64,000 bases of DNA from Hemibagrus wyckioides (taxonomy: Eukaryota; Chordata; Actinopteri; Siluriformes; Bagridae). Where the stretch lies: the NCBI RefSeq assembly GCF_019097595.1, contig NC_080720.1, forward strand, positions 31,553,352-31,617,351, in the 5' to 3' direction. The notes beneath the pieces are model-generated. The model did no database searches and was not told the origin of the DNA. It worked only from the letters and a program-made list of their open reading frames with translations. Position numbers and translations under genes: made by a program. Every line of letters starts with the position of its first letter. Positions within the stretch are counted from its first letter, which is position 1. Below, one piece after another: positions 48,712 through 62,020 of this stretch.

Positions 48712-49020
48712 GTTTATCTTCTTTAAAATGATAATCTGTCCAAAAAACAAAAGTTAATCCACGAGTTTTCCAGGTGAAGAAGCAGCACTTGTGTGTTACA
48801 AGACACTTTGTGTTCCGTAAAAAACACTGCGGATGTTACACCTGTAGCCACACACCGCTGGCAGATTTCTTTCCCTCGGTAAGGGGCGGGGCATAGCGCA
48901 CTACATCACGCAAGATATTCTCCCTCCATATTTAAAAGGGCACCGTGGTTACGTCTACAGCTCCGCCATCTTGGAGGGGGAATTTTCCTAATTACGGTTA
49001 TTGCAATAGGTGCACAAGGA
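48712..49020. promoter_or_regulatory. pttg1ip promoter region
   Basis: Upstream of the PTTG1IP start lies a GC box (GGGGCGGGGC, 48,883-48,892), and further out a full YY1-type word CCGCCATCTTG at 48,963-48,973. A second YY1-type word on the opposite strand is at 49,204-49,213. A TATA-less, housekeeping-type promoter is inferred; the start site is not seen. Confidence 0.55.
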
Positions 49021-49879
49021 GTAGATGATTTTTTTTTAAATTATTTTATTTGCTGGAGTTAACAATTAGCTTCATTTATTTATCTGTTTTGAACAAGCTA
49101 GGCTCAAACAAAAAATATTCACTTGCATAATATCAACAGAGCCCGTTTAAAACAAATGAGTAAAGTGTTGTTATTACAACAACGAATGGAATTCTGCCCC
49201 TTCCAAGATGGCGCCTCTTAGGCGATTAGCCAAGTGTTTACATTAAACAAGTTCTGCTAGTGAACACACATCTTCACAAACTTTTGTTTGACTGGAATTG
49301 TTATAAGCTTAGCAATATCTATCATTATGTTAAGATTCATTTAATTTATTGAGTAGGCTAAACTATTGAGTAGGCTAAACACACCCAAGATTACAACAAT
49401 GCTTGAGCATCCTGTGACCATTTTCTTTTTGGTTTAACCGTATTCATCCTTTTTCCTCTTTTTTTGAGTTTGACGTTGACCCCTACCTCTCATTTTTAAT
49501 ATTCTAGAAGTTGCTATTATCACCTGAACGTTATTACACATTTAAAAACAGATGTACAAACGTCCCCGCTGTCTTCATGATTCCTCAGGATGTGATACCT
49601 GCTTTCTTTCTTTTTTAAATAAATAAATACACAAATAAATCACACAAATTGCTGCGGTGATAAATTCCCATAATTTATTAAAGCATTTTGTAAAGCCAGT
49701 TACAAAAAAAAAAGAAAGAAAGAAATATCCTCTCTCTTAAACAAGCACGGTCATATTGTTTTCATCTTATATAGAGTCATATATAACGATAATGAGGAAG
49801 ATTTACATTCAGGCCCTTTATTGGCTGCCTGCAGCTGAGCAAAGGTCCCAGTGTAAAGAGTGAGAGAGATAGAACCAGC

Positions 49880-49913
<34 letters not shown>

Positions 49914-50178
49914 GCATGCATGTAATTGTGTTGGTGTGTGTGTGTGTGTGTTATGTTATAATGAGGAATGGTAAGAACTAGCTTAGCTGCTCAATCAGAT
50001 AGAACACACACACACGCTCACCACTTCCAATACATCATTTCTGTGCATCCGTATCTCTTATAACACAACCCCAGCACCCACACCAGGCGTCTGACGATCA
50101 AGGTTTAAGCTGGATAACCTGATCCTGGATCAGCCCAGACAGAGATCATCTCAATTCCACATTGGTTTGATCTCCGCT

Positions 50179-50217
<39 letters not shown>

Positions 50218-50324
50218 CACATCATAAGAAGAAATAAATACACCAACCTTTGACACCTTAACACCATAATCTTTGCCTTAAACAACAATCACAACACTCA
50301 TACCTATACATATAAGCTTATATC

Positions 50325-50361
<37 letters not shown>

Positions 50362-51296
50362 CTATAATCCATAATCTTTTTTTTTCGCTCTTGTCGTTTT
50401 AGTTCAAAATTCTCAGACGTACATTTAATAAAAATAAAAAATAAATCAATAAATTGCATGACATTGACAAACAGTTGCATATCAAACAGCAAAATTACAC
50501 AGGTACTGTTGTGAGATACGGTAGTTTTATATTTATATATTTTATTTAAAAAAACCTCTATACAGGCATACGGGACTCTCATACAGGATCGGTGACGAAT
50601 AAGAGTCAGTGATATGATTGTAGTGGAATTTTCTGTCCAGTGAAGTATTATGGGGTGTCAGGAAACACCCCCTTGCTGATTATACTCCTAGACCACCACA
50701 CCTTTAATACCACAGCCAAATGCTGACTGTTTTATTTAATAACCTATAATTTGTAACAACACTTCACGTGATGGAACGTCTGTGACGTGATCACCTACGT
50801 TATAGCAGCTATAAACATCATTACTTCACTTTCCCTTGCAAACTCCTCTCTCCTGAAGGCATTCAAATGTCTGAGATCGGAACATTATGGCTGTTACTGT
50901 GCACTGGAACTGGAGACTCCTTCCGTAAATCTTAAACCATAAAGCTAATCTCTTTAAAGAATATCAGCATATCGATGTTTTTCGGGGTTTTTTATTTCGT
51001 CAGGATTTTAACGTAAACAAATCCTGTGTGCGTGCACTGTTGCTATGGAAACGATGACGCATTAGAATGAGCGTGTTAACTGCCGGACTTCTCGGAATGA
51101 AAAGAAGGTAAGCAAATCCTGCAGACCAATCAGAATTGAGGATTCGGCAGCGCTGTGGATAAAATACTAGTTCACATAAAACGTTAGCGCTTTAACACAT
51201 GTCCGTCACGTGGAAACATGACGTGTTTGATTTCCACTTGTAAATACTGTCTCATGAATTTATTAGTTTCTAAAATCTGGATTAAACATTGCTTAG

Positions 51297-51327
<31 letters not shown>

Positions 51328-52539
51328 GTCTCTTTAGTGCAAAAGATAAACAGCTGGAGGAAAAAAAAGCGAAGTGAAATGTCTAATTGCGAAGGAAAAC
51401 AAAAATAAACACTGAACCCAGTGATTTATTGGTGTGTCTTGTTACTGAGGTAAAGCGAGCACCATTATTTTGGTACGATTTGTTATAGTTTTAAATATTT
51501 CACCCATGTAGTATCTGTAAGCTAGCTAGATTGCTCGTTTTTTTGCTAGTTTTTTAAAATAAAGTTTCTGTTTTAAGTGTCGCGGTTTAGCTGTAGGCGA
51601 GCCTGGCCATCTTGATGACGCTTCAGGAATATAAACCCGAGACTGACGTGTCAGGCGCAGACTTTAGGCGGGAATACAGCAGGGAATGACATCATGATGA
51701 TGAAATGCTAATGCTGTGAGTTGCCATCGTTTGTAGTTTTAGCCCCGCTAACGTTAACACTACGTAGCAGAGTCATTGCTTTGCTCTTCTTTTGGACGTC
51801 TGAAACCTAACATTATTTCACAAAATGTAAACCGCTCCCTTTAGCTAAGCTTTAGCTGATTAGCTGTCTCCTGCTCTCTTATCTAAGCTTTAGCTGATTA
51901 GCTGTCACTTGCTAACTTCTGACAGGATCACTCAGATGCTTTCGCAAGGTTTCGCGTGGAAAACGTTAAAACAGCCTCGTGGTAGGAATCAAAGTATAAA
52001 TACTGGTTGAATGGAGGCAAGAGTGTAAGAGTATCTTAGCCAGTAGCTAAGACTCGCATTCACACACATCCTTTTAGAACGTACAGTCTGTACAAATGAA
52101 CGCCACATGGTACACATGATACTGATTCAGTTTTCGATCAAAAGTTCGTATTTAAAAACAAAACAACAACAAGAAAGTGTGCGCTGGTTATGTGAATGTC
52201 CCCAGTTTAATCCTGGCCTTGCTTGGTGTAATACTGTTGGATTGTGGGAGTAGTACGTTGTTTTGGCTCGCCGTACTGGGGACACTGGGAGGTATGTAGA
52301 GGCTTTTGTGCATTCACACTGTTTATTAGCCTATTTTGTGCATCGGTGTGTACGTTCCAGTGTGTTCACTGAAGGTCTGGGATGTGTTTGTGTCCTGAAT
52401 ATAAAATAGGTCGTTATGGTGATGTACAGAAAGGGGTTAGTAGACACTGGCTTCAGAACAGTCACTCAGCCGCGGTTACTGTCGCTCTAACGGGAGAACA
52501 CTGAACAGTTCCGGTCTCTGGTCAGTCTCAAGGCTGTGC
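49021..52539. other. Gene-free stretch with microsatellites
   Basis: No exon recognised. Contents: (GT)n at about 49,884-49,911 and 51,300-51,327, (CT)n at 50,182-50,213, and an ATC trinucleotide run at 50,326-50,360 that gives a false poly-Asp frame. A minus-strand AATAAA at 49,674-49,679 has good flanking context and could be a distal myosin poly(A) site (see findings). An interval of about 1 kb (51,540-52,540) is plain sequence. Confidence 0.5.
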
Positions 52540-53660
52540 CAATGACGTTGGATTGAGTCGAGCTGATCTGAGTTGAGTTGATAAGGAGTTCACTTGGGTT
52601 TATGCCAAATTGAGTTGAGAAAAGAATAAATGAGTTCAACTGAGTTTCGATTTCGAATTTCGATTGCACTGAATTCTTTTGAGTTGACTTGAGTTCAGCT
52701 AAGTTCACTCGCCGAATTGAGCTGAGTTGATTTCTGAGCTCAGCTAAAACAAGCTAAATTGATTAGGTGATTAGATTTGGGTTGATTTGAGTTCAGGTGT
52801 GCTGATTTCAGTTCATCTGAGCTCAGCTGGGTTGATTTCCGTTGAATTGAATTGAATTAAGTTGAGTCCAGTTGATTTCGTTTGAGTTAAACCAAATCGA
52901 GTTGATCTGAGCAGAGTTTAGCTGTTCAGAGTTGATTTCAGTTGCGTTGAATTGAGTTGAGTTCGTCCGAGTTAAACAGGACTGAGTTGAGTTGAGACGA
53001 GTTACGCCGACTTCATCAGAGCCGAGTTTAGCTGTTCTGGGTAGATTTCTTTTGATTTGAGTTCAACTGGGTTGATTTCATGTTGCAATGTATTGAATTA
53101 AATTGAATCGAGTTTGTTTGAGTTAAACTGAATTGAGTTGAGCTGTTCTGAGTTGATTTCAGCTGATTTTAGTTCAACTGAGATAAATGAGTTGAATTGA
53201 ATTGGGTTGATTTGAGTTCAGTGGTGCTGATTTCAGTTAATTCATGGTCAGCTGGATTGATTTCAATTGAACTGAATTGAATTAAATTGAGTTCAGTTGA
53301 GTTTGTTTGAGTTAAACAGAATTGAGTTGAGTTGAGCCGAGTTACGCCGACCCGAGTTGATTTGAGTCGAGTTTAGCAGTTCTGAGTTGATTTAAGTTTA
53401 TTTGACTTCAACTTTGCTGATTTCAGTTACATTGAATTGAATTGAGTTCACTTGAGTTTGTTTGAGTTAAACCGAATTGAGTTGACTTGAGCTGCGTTTA
53501 GCTGTTCAGAGATGATCTCAGCTGATTTGAGTTCAACTGAGGCCATTTTCATTGAGCTGAATTGAATTAGGTTGATCTGAGTTCAGCTGAGTCAATTCAG
53601 TTTGAGCTGAACTGAACTGATACAAGTTCACTTGAGTTGAACGGATTTAAGTTGAGACTT
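52540..53660. repeat. Degenerate GAGTT-based array, 1.1 kb
   Basis: Nearly every base belongs to 'gagttga', 'gatttgagtt', 'gaattga' or 'cagctgagtt' words. A longer marker, 'tttgagttaaac', recurs near 52,881, 53,118, 53,308 and 53,461, and 'gctgttc.gagttgattt' recurs near 52,920, 53,136 and 53,496. This is a nested repeat: a 5-bp core inside larger, irregularly spaced units. It follows the 3' end of the myosin gene and may be inside its 3' UTR. Confidence 0.88.
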
Positions 53661-54150
53661 GAGTCGCTCTGATACTGATCGGTGATTAATAAATAAATAA
53701 CCAGTCAATAAATAAATAAATAAATAAATAGGTGGCATCCGGATGGCCTTGGCTTTAAAAAATGGCTCTCAGTGTGACTCGTATGGTGGAGTTCACTTTG
53801 TCCCCAGCACTGTGAAATCAGGAGTGGGGAAACAGTACGAACAGTGTAGCAAAGATGATGAAGGTTTCTGAGCAGGACTCGATGATGGAGAGAAGATTGA
53901 GATGAAAGAGAAGGCCAGCATTGGTGGTGCCAGCATTAAGGGTGGGATAAGGTCACAGTACTGCAGGATCTGTTGTGCTTTGGAGCAGTGTGAGAAGTTT
54001 CCCCAAGTAAACTGTGGTCCAGCTGTTTCTGAGTCTTCTCTCATCCCTCTTTACTCAGTGTGCTCATGTTTCCTGCTTCAACACAAGGACTTTTTCTCTC
54101 GCTGGTAATTTCATCGCTCACAAGCCTGTAATCCGATTGGCTGGTTTCGA

Positions 54151-54739
54151 TCACCTCATCCAAGCGCTGCCGGTGCTGGTGACGGACATGACGCTGCAGC
54201 GCTTCTTGACGATCATGTTGATGTAAGCCTTCATGATCTTCGTGATCTCACCCACCTTCGAACACAGGCAAGGACAAACACATCAGACACTGAAGGATGG
54301 ATTCAATTGGTTCCTGTTCATTCGGACCATCTCCGTGTCCACACTCACCTGAGGAGTCTCGAAAAACATCTCCCTCTCATCCACGGTGATCTTGTAGGTG
54401 CTGGGCTGCGGAGCGCCAAAGAAGACAATGTGCTCGTACTGGAAGGTCTCCAGTGGTTTGGGTTCTCCTCTCTTATACACAGACACATTCTCCGCACTCA
54501 CTCCAAGCCACAGGTCGTGAGGGAAGCCTCCTTCTTTACACTGCACACAAAGATGTGTAACATAGAAACGTGTAAAATCAGACTTATTAATCAGACATGT
54601 TAGACATTTCCTGTGTCATATCATATTAAAGGTACAGTTTGTGATGTAATAAAATAAATTAATAAATAAATTAATAAATAGATTATAATATAATAATGAA
54701 TAAATTAAGTAAAAAATAAAAATAAATAATGTTAAGTAA

Positions 54740-54785
<46 letters not shown>

Positions 54786-56893
54786 CATCATCATCATTTT
54801 ATGATCAGTTTAAACATTTTAAATAATCTGTAATATTTTCATCCAATGGTTTTTCCTATTTCATTATTTATTTTATACATTTTCTGGGTCAGAAATAAGT
54901 CCCACCCCTAAACAGAGCCTAGCTCAAGTGTTTTCAGGACTTTTGGCTACTTGATAAATTATTTGAATTAGAATATAATAGAAATGACACATTTTGTTAA
55001 TATCATGCTAAAAAAACGAGCCTCACCTCGACGTCGAAGAGCGTAGATCCGTATCCGGGCCACTCTTTGATGATGGTCATGTAGCTGAGCATGGCCTGGT
55101 GCTGAGGCATCCCCTGCAGACGGTTCCACTTCTCCAGGACGCTGGTCAGTGTGGCCGACATCTCCTCCTTAACGTACATCTCCAGCATCTGCTCTTCCTC
55201 CCGTTGCTTTTTCAGCGAGCCAGTCTTGAAGCTGCGCCGCAGCGTGCCGTCCAGGAAGCTGGTCCTCCTCCTCTCGAGTGTGTGACCTCCCGGACCAATC
55301 CCCACGACTCCCGCCACACCGGACCCGCCCAACTTGGTGGAGTGCAGGATGCGGGTGCGGAGGCGAGCCACCGGATACACGCTGCTCAGGCTCCACGGTG
55401 TGCGCGCCACGTCTCCGTGGATGTACTGCAGCCGAAGCGCCGCCAGGTGCTGCAGCGTCTCCTCGGATGCGGGGAAATGGCCGCTGATCAGACTCTCGTG
55501 AGCCTGAGAGGAAACAAAGGCGAGATATTCAGGGTGGAGTTCGTTAAAAGACGACCACGACTAACAAGTTTCCACAGTCTCACCTGTTCGAACATGAAGG
55601 CAAACTCAACCCCTTCCTTAGGCATGCTGTCCACATCCAGGAAGCAATACAGTTTAAAATAAAGCCTCCACGGGCCTTCCTCTTCCTCTTCCTCACTTCC
55701 TGCCAGTCTACAGGTCATGATCATTAGAATATTAGACACTGTATGTAATAAAATAAATATATATGTTTTTTGTTGAAACAGTGTTGAGTACCTTTCGAAC
55801 TTGGCGAGAACGTCTGCTACGATGATGCGGCTCTCGATAGCTCGGCTCTCCACCTTGTTATGTTCGAACAGGGAGAATAGATTCCGGCTGTTATCCATCG
55901 CCAGGCCTCGGATCAGCTTCTCCACAACCTACACACACACACAGATGAGAGTTCCTCATGGTGATGAGCAAAAAAATTTGGACATAAAAATTCTTTCTAA
56001 CTTTTTTCTAACACCTGCTGTTCTTTCTCACCTCTCCTGCAGTGGTGTGGGAGTTGATGGAGATCTTACAGGATCCTCCTCCATGGCAGTACACCGTGGT
56101 GGACATCTCACGCCTGGTCAGCAGGGCGGCGATCTCCTCCTGAGAGGGCACAAACTCCCTCGTCTTGGTCTTCTTCAGAGACTCGCTGATGAAGTGGGCG
56201 TACTTCTCGATCTCGGTGCCGGGATAACGCTCCCTCACCCTGAGAGGGATTACACTATGATTAGATCAGACTTTCTCCTGACTGTTATCATTAGGAACCA
56301 TATTCTGAGACTGATACCAATTCTGGCGAGTGATTGTGAGGTGTGTCATTGTGGGGCATGTCTGACCTCTTGAGGTGGAAGCGTAGGTAGCGCAGGATGG
56401 CGCGACTGGGCAGAAACGTACAGCTCATGCACGTGAGCAGGTGCCAGTGCGCGCGGTTTCCCGGGCTGTTGGGCTGAGGCACGTGATTGGTCTGTTTGAT
56501 CAGCTGACAGTAGACCTCGTCTCGGAGCGGCTTCAGGTCGTGGCAGGTCTGCAGGATGCCCTGGATGATGGCCACCGGGTCGGAGACGATCTCCATCTCC
56601 TGCAGAGAGTTGAAGATCTTCACCGCCTCGTCCTGCAGGCTGCCGTAGCCCTTCTCCTTTTGCACTGATGGGATGGAGACAAAGACCCAAAATAACGTCA
56701 TTTTGATGAATTCATAGAGAGAAACCATTTTCATAGAAAATGACATTTTAACACGCGATCACCACGTACAGCTATCGTTGATCTCTCCATACGGTAAGGG
56801 CAGCAGGGGCGAGTGTAGCGGGTGCTGCGTGTAGCGGAGGATGGGGTTCCGGCGATACATCTGCTCCACCGCCTCCGAATTCACGCTGTTCTC
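54151..56893 (-). other. myo10: myo10-like exons: MyTH4 and FERM
   Basis: Exons in transcript order: 56893-56770, 56664-56367, 56239-56032, 55928-55792, 55707-55584, 55503-55027, 54540-54349 and 54255-54151 (fragment residues 946-1,499). MyTH4 shows [21 protein letters not shown] and [18 protein letters not shown] shows [10 protein letters not shown] and FAFMFEQAHE. The 55,707 acceptor is fixed by frame: the alternative 'gcag' nearby would give an immediate stop. The exon at 55,503-55,027 carries a Gly/Val-rich insertion ([15 protein letters not shown]) in the FERM region not present in human MYO10. Confidence 0.9.
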
Positions 56894-59587
56894 CTGCAGG
56901 GGAAAGAAAGAACAAACAGAAACAAGACAAAAAGAGGTTATAGTGGAGAGAGGGAATTGAACACAAGCTGGTTCTTCCATGTGTTTTTCCCTCTGTTGGA
57001 GAACCTTACAATGAATTTTACTGGCTGAAGATGAAATATGAGCTGCTTTTTAGATGAACAAGCACTTGGAGCATCTCAGAGAGCACAAAAGGGTTTGATA
57101 TCAACATTTACTTTGAAGATACAAACATTTGTGTGGAAGAATAACCGTTTTTAGGGGTTTTTTTAGAACTTTTCAACGAATATATCACCCCTAGTCGGCT
57201 AAAAACAGAAATACTTATGAAACACTACAAATTTTTTAATTCTTGAGTGTCTACTTTCATATGAGCTTCAAGATTTATATTTTATATTGTTATATTATTA
57301 CAGTCCACATGGCAGGATTTACCTTGATGTCTCGGATGAGTTGCTGGGTCGGGGTCTCGATGGGCGCCTTGTTCTCGATGACCCCCTGAATCGCCGAAAC
57401 CCATCTCATGGCCTCGTTCAGCATCTTGGTGTAGAGCCGGTAAGAGTGTTTCCTCCCATGAACCACGATGTTCCAGTATCCTACAGCACAGCCACATCAA
57501 CATCACACACTCTGACCAGTGTAACCATTTAATCATACGAATGACCAGTAAAGGATTAAAACCTGCTTGGAAAAGAATGACGAGAAGATGAGAAGTTACC
57601 GTTTACTGTCTGAAATTTATTCATTTCTAATGACCACAAAAGCTGCTAAGGGTCACGTGCTACAGCTCACCCGTCTCTTTGAAGACCTTCTCGTCGGGCT
57701 GGACCACGGAGCACAGGCTATTCAGAACCAGCGTACCCATCTTGGATGTGCTGCGCTCGGCCGATTTGTAGTAGTCCAGAGAGTTGTTGGTCAGGATGAA
57801 CCAGCGCTTCTTCAGTTTCAAAGCGCTGCTCTTAGCTCCGGTCTTCACCTCTTTATGCAGCCAGCCTGGTTCGCAAACAGGACCGGTCACCTCACTGTGT
57901 ATGCGACTTCTTTACTAGTAAAAAAGGGTTCCTTGAGTATCAGCCGTTTTGGCTGCACCTCTAACTCACCTCTAACCAGGAACTCCTGGCCTTCGACCTT
58001 GGTGTCTCCTTTGGGTTTCTGCAGAAGGCTGATCCAGTGGTGCATCTCCTCTGGCAGCTCCGTGTTGCAGTGGATCACTCGATTCGCCGTGATGATCACA
58101 AACGAGTTGGGCCTGTGTGGGAACAAACCCGGATTTAACAATCAGAACCTTTGACCAGTCAAAACGGAGAACTCCACATCACTGTGACTCCTGACATTAA
58201 AGACTCACCGGTCCGGATTATCAGACGCACACACAGAGTCGATCAGGCCGACATCCAGGGTGCCCTAAGAGAGAGATGTTCAGGCAGTGTGTTTATCTTC
58301 AAACCTCTGTGTTAAAGCTGTGTCTGATGTCCTGAAGACAGACCTGATGAAAATATGGAGGAGTACGTGGCACAAAATACGATTAAAGCAACATACCACA
58401 GCGTTCTTAGGGTTTGCCTGCTCATGAGACATCTCCAGCAGCTGCTCAGGGGTGGCAGTGTGGACTCGACTCAGCACCGTGAACCAACCGCTGAGATACA
58501 CACACACAAACAGAGTGACAAACATTTAAGCATTAATTACAACACCAGAAAATAAGATGTTCCATACATTTTAAAGAAGCAGTATGTAATTTTCTAGAAG
58601 CTTCTGACGCTTATGAAGCCGATTACAATTTAAAATAAAGACATTTTCTCTAGCACACATCTGACTTCTAGATTTTGTGGATATTGGTCTCTGTATGCTA
58701 CAAAGGTCACATGTTCCTGCATCATATCTCTAATGACAAACTGAAGGAAACCCTTTTCCAGAGACTGTGAGCTGGATCAGGACCCTACCTGGCGTCTTCT
58801 GGCGACTCGGCAAACACCTGATACGTCCGTTCATCAGTCACGATGTTCAGCGCATTCTCCTTCTCGTGGTTGTCTACAATCTCCCTGAACGCAACACGGG
58901 AAGACGGCACATTACAGAGCGTATACGTAAACATCAACGACAAGATCTGTTGCAAAAGAGCGAGCGAACAATGAGCGGACAATATTTTCTCTACAAACTG
59001 TATGTAAGTGTTTTCTTCACTCAAAGGACCATTTCGACCAAATACAAACAGGGTGCCAATAGTTCTGTACTTGACTCTCTAGAAAGAAACGAGATAAAAT
59101 CCAGGTCAGTTTCCTCGTGTCGTACTTGGCCGTGCGGATGTCGATGGTGCCCTTGAGCTTCTCTTCGCTGTCGTTCTCGTAGTACATGAGCTTCGAGTCT
59201 CGCAGCACAAACCAGCGCATCTTCCAGTTCCTGCGCGACAGAGTGGACAATCCCCCGCCTTTCTTATACAGCCAGCCTGACTTCAGAGACTCCTGTTTGG
59301 AGCGGAACCACATGAACGTCTCGTCCTTCAGCACACACCAGCGCTTTCGCCATGGGATCATCAGACCCGCTATACAGAGAGAGAGAGAAAGAGAGAGAGA
59401 GATGAAGAAGTGTATACTTATAAGCTGTAATATTTTACTGCCCAGCCTCTGGTCAGTCTCTCACCTTTCATATAGAGGTAGCTGTGGAAGTACGGAGGTC
59501 CGTTACCATTCAACACGTTGCCTTTACCGTTCGACAGCTCTTCATCTGTGTCAGCAAGACCGTCATGCTCCTCATCACTCTCCACAT

Positions 59588-59623
<36 letters not shown>

Positions 59624-61984
59624 GGATGAGAGAGATAGAGGAAGAGAAAGATAGAGAGAGAGGGAAGATAGAGAGAGTGGGAGAGAGAGGGGGAGAGAGA
59701 AAGAGAGAGAGGGAAGAGAGAGGGAGAGAGGGGGTGGGGAGAGAGAGAGAGAGAGGTGGGGGGGAGAGAGAGAGGAAAAGAGAAGGAGAGAAGGAAGAGA
59801 GGGAGAGAGAGAGAGGGAGGATGCTTAAATACTGTGTGCTTAAACACGAAGTGTTGATAAAGGGTCAGTGCGATAAAATGCAATAAACCTGAAATAAAAA
59901 TTTAATGTATCTGAAATAAAAAGTCAGAATCAGCAATAATAGTAGAACATAAATAAATAAATAAATAAATGCAACTTTTATTTATAGAGCGTCTTGCATT
60001 CACTAAAATGAAGCTCGAGTGCTGAAGAAAATGCTATAAATAAAAATGATAAAAACAGCATCATACAAAAAATACAAAAATAAATATAATTGTAAAAGAT
60101 TTTTTTTTTTAAATAATTCCCCCTTAATAAATCATTAAAAAAAAAAAAAAAAAAGACATGTAATTGAAATGTAGTAATAATGAATTGGATACATTGTAAA
60201 AATGGGAAAAAATAAAATAATTAAAAATAAAGTAAAATAAACACTCATGAAATGTATTTAAAAATAAATATGATATAAATATATAAAAAAACAAACAGAA
60301 ATAAATCCTGGAACTTTTGAGATCATAATAAAATGGTCAAAAAATGTCTTAAAATCTGCTATTATCTATTGATTATTTCTGATGCTTTCAGAAATAATCA
60401 ATAGATAACAGCAGATTTTATTATATTTTATTTCTTAGCCCTTCATATTTGTGTGTGTGTTTGTGCGTTTGTGTGTGTGGTACCGAGTCTGAGCTGCGAT
60501 TGTACGACTCCTGGCTGGCGTTGGTGCAGGTGGACTTGCGCGCATGCTCCGGGTCGTTGGCCGTGTTGCTGCTCTGACCATCCTCCAGCTCGTCCTGGTC
60601 ATAGTCGGACTCTGTGTCCAGCGGAAGGCTGTAAATCGGCTCCTCTGTTTCAGTCAGCCTGCTGCCTCGATCTGCTGCCTCACCTTCTGCCTCATCTGCC
60701 TTTTTCTCCTCTTTCTCAGGCTCGGCAGGCTTATCCTCTTCCTTCTTCTCCTCTGGTTTGGAGACTTCTTTGCTCACCTTTGCAGCCTCTCCTGGGAGTG
60801 GAGGAGGAGGTGGAGGAGGTGGAGGAGGAGGTGGGGGAGGCGGAGGTGGTGGTGGTGGAGGTGTGGGGACAGTCGGAGCAGCAGCAGGTGTAGAGGATGG
60901 CACTGTGCCCTCAGCGAAGGCAGGTGGAGGTGGAGGCAGAGTGCCTAAGATCTCCTGATCCGGAGGTCCCTCAGACGGAGGAGGGAAATCGGGCAGCGAG
61001 ACTCGACCCTCTCCCTCAGCAGGGGGTAAAGGTGGCGCCGCAGGGATCTTCTGTTCCGGCTGGATGCCAGCGAAGCTCTGCAGGTCAAGCAACTGAGTGG
61101 CGACACGCGATGCCTGCTTTTTGAGACGCAGCGCCTCGGCGTGACGCCGTAGCCTCAGCTCCTGACGTGAGCTCTCACACAGCTGAGAAACGCCATCCTC
61201 CCTCTGCTTCTGCAGCCGCTCGATCTCTCTCTCCAACCTCAGGATCTCCTCCATCTGACGGCTCTGCTCCTCCACAGTGAGCTGCAGAGAGAGAGAGAGA
61301 TGCACTTCATTGTTCAGGATTAGAGTCAGACGCGTTCTCATGAACTTACTCACCTGAATTTCTCCGGCTGCCTCGTCCTCTCCTTTTCCTGCATCTCCTG
61401 CTTTCACCTGTGCCCCGTCTTCTTCTTTCTTCTTCTCCTCTGCCTCTTTCTTCCTCCTCTCCTCCTCCTCCCTTTTCCTCTTCTCGTCTCGGAGTTTGCG
61501 ACACCTGCCCCGCGCCACTTGCCCTCGCCGGCACTTCTGCAGGACGAGCACGGCCGAGCGTTTGCGCTTAAAGCGTCGCTGGTAGAAATGCGCGCGGTAG
61601 TTCTTCTGGATGGTCACTATGCTGGACAGAGCTTTTTTAAACTGCTTCCTGGAAAACAAAAGAAAAACATGACATGTTTCGGAGCTTTTAATACAAACAG
61701 CGAGGAGTTTTAATGATTCTCTCAGTCACACTGTAAGAAGGTGTTGGAAATAAATATTAACATCAATTTTTAAAAATGATATACAGTGTTATATACAGTA
61801 TGCTAAATTCTACCAACATTAAATGTGCACATGTGTAAACACACACACACACACCTTGCGATGTAAGAGAGCAGGTGCGCTCGTATGATGAGGCCGGCTT
61901 TGCGGCGCACCTCGTCTCGCTCCTTCTCCAACCTCTGCTCCAGAGACTCCTTCATAAACACCTAGGAGAGAGAGACAGAGAGAA

Positions 61985-62020
<36 letters not shown>

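Noticed and set aside
48711..48750. Upstream in-frame ATG for pttg1ip (extra 13 residues)
   Set aside because: It would put charged residues (KK) before the signal peptide; the inner ATG leaves a clean signal sequence. Not fully excluded.
50304..50582. Poly-Asp open frame on the minus strand
   Set aside because: Created by an ATC trinucleotide run; no homology and no splice context.
55099..55662. 187-codon + strand frame over the myosin FERM exon
   Set aside because: It is a shadow of the long GC-rich exon on the minus strand; the minus-strand product matches MYO10.
60758..60958. Poly-Gly frame on the + strand
   Set aside because: It is the reverse complement of the poly-Pro segment of the myosin exon.
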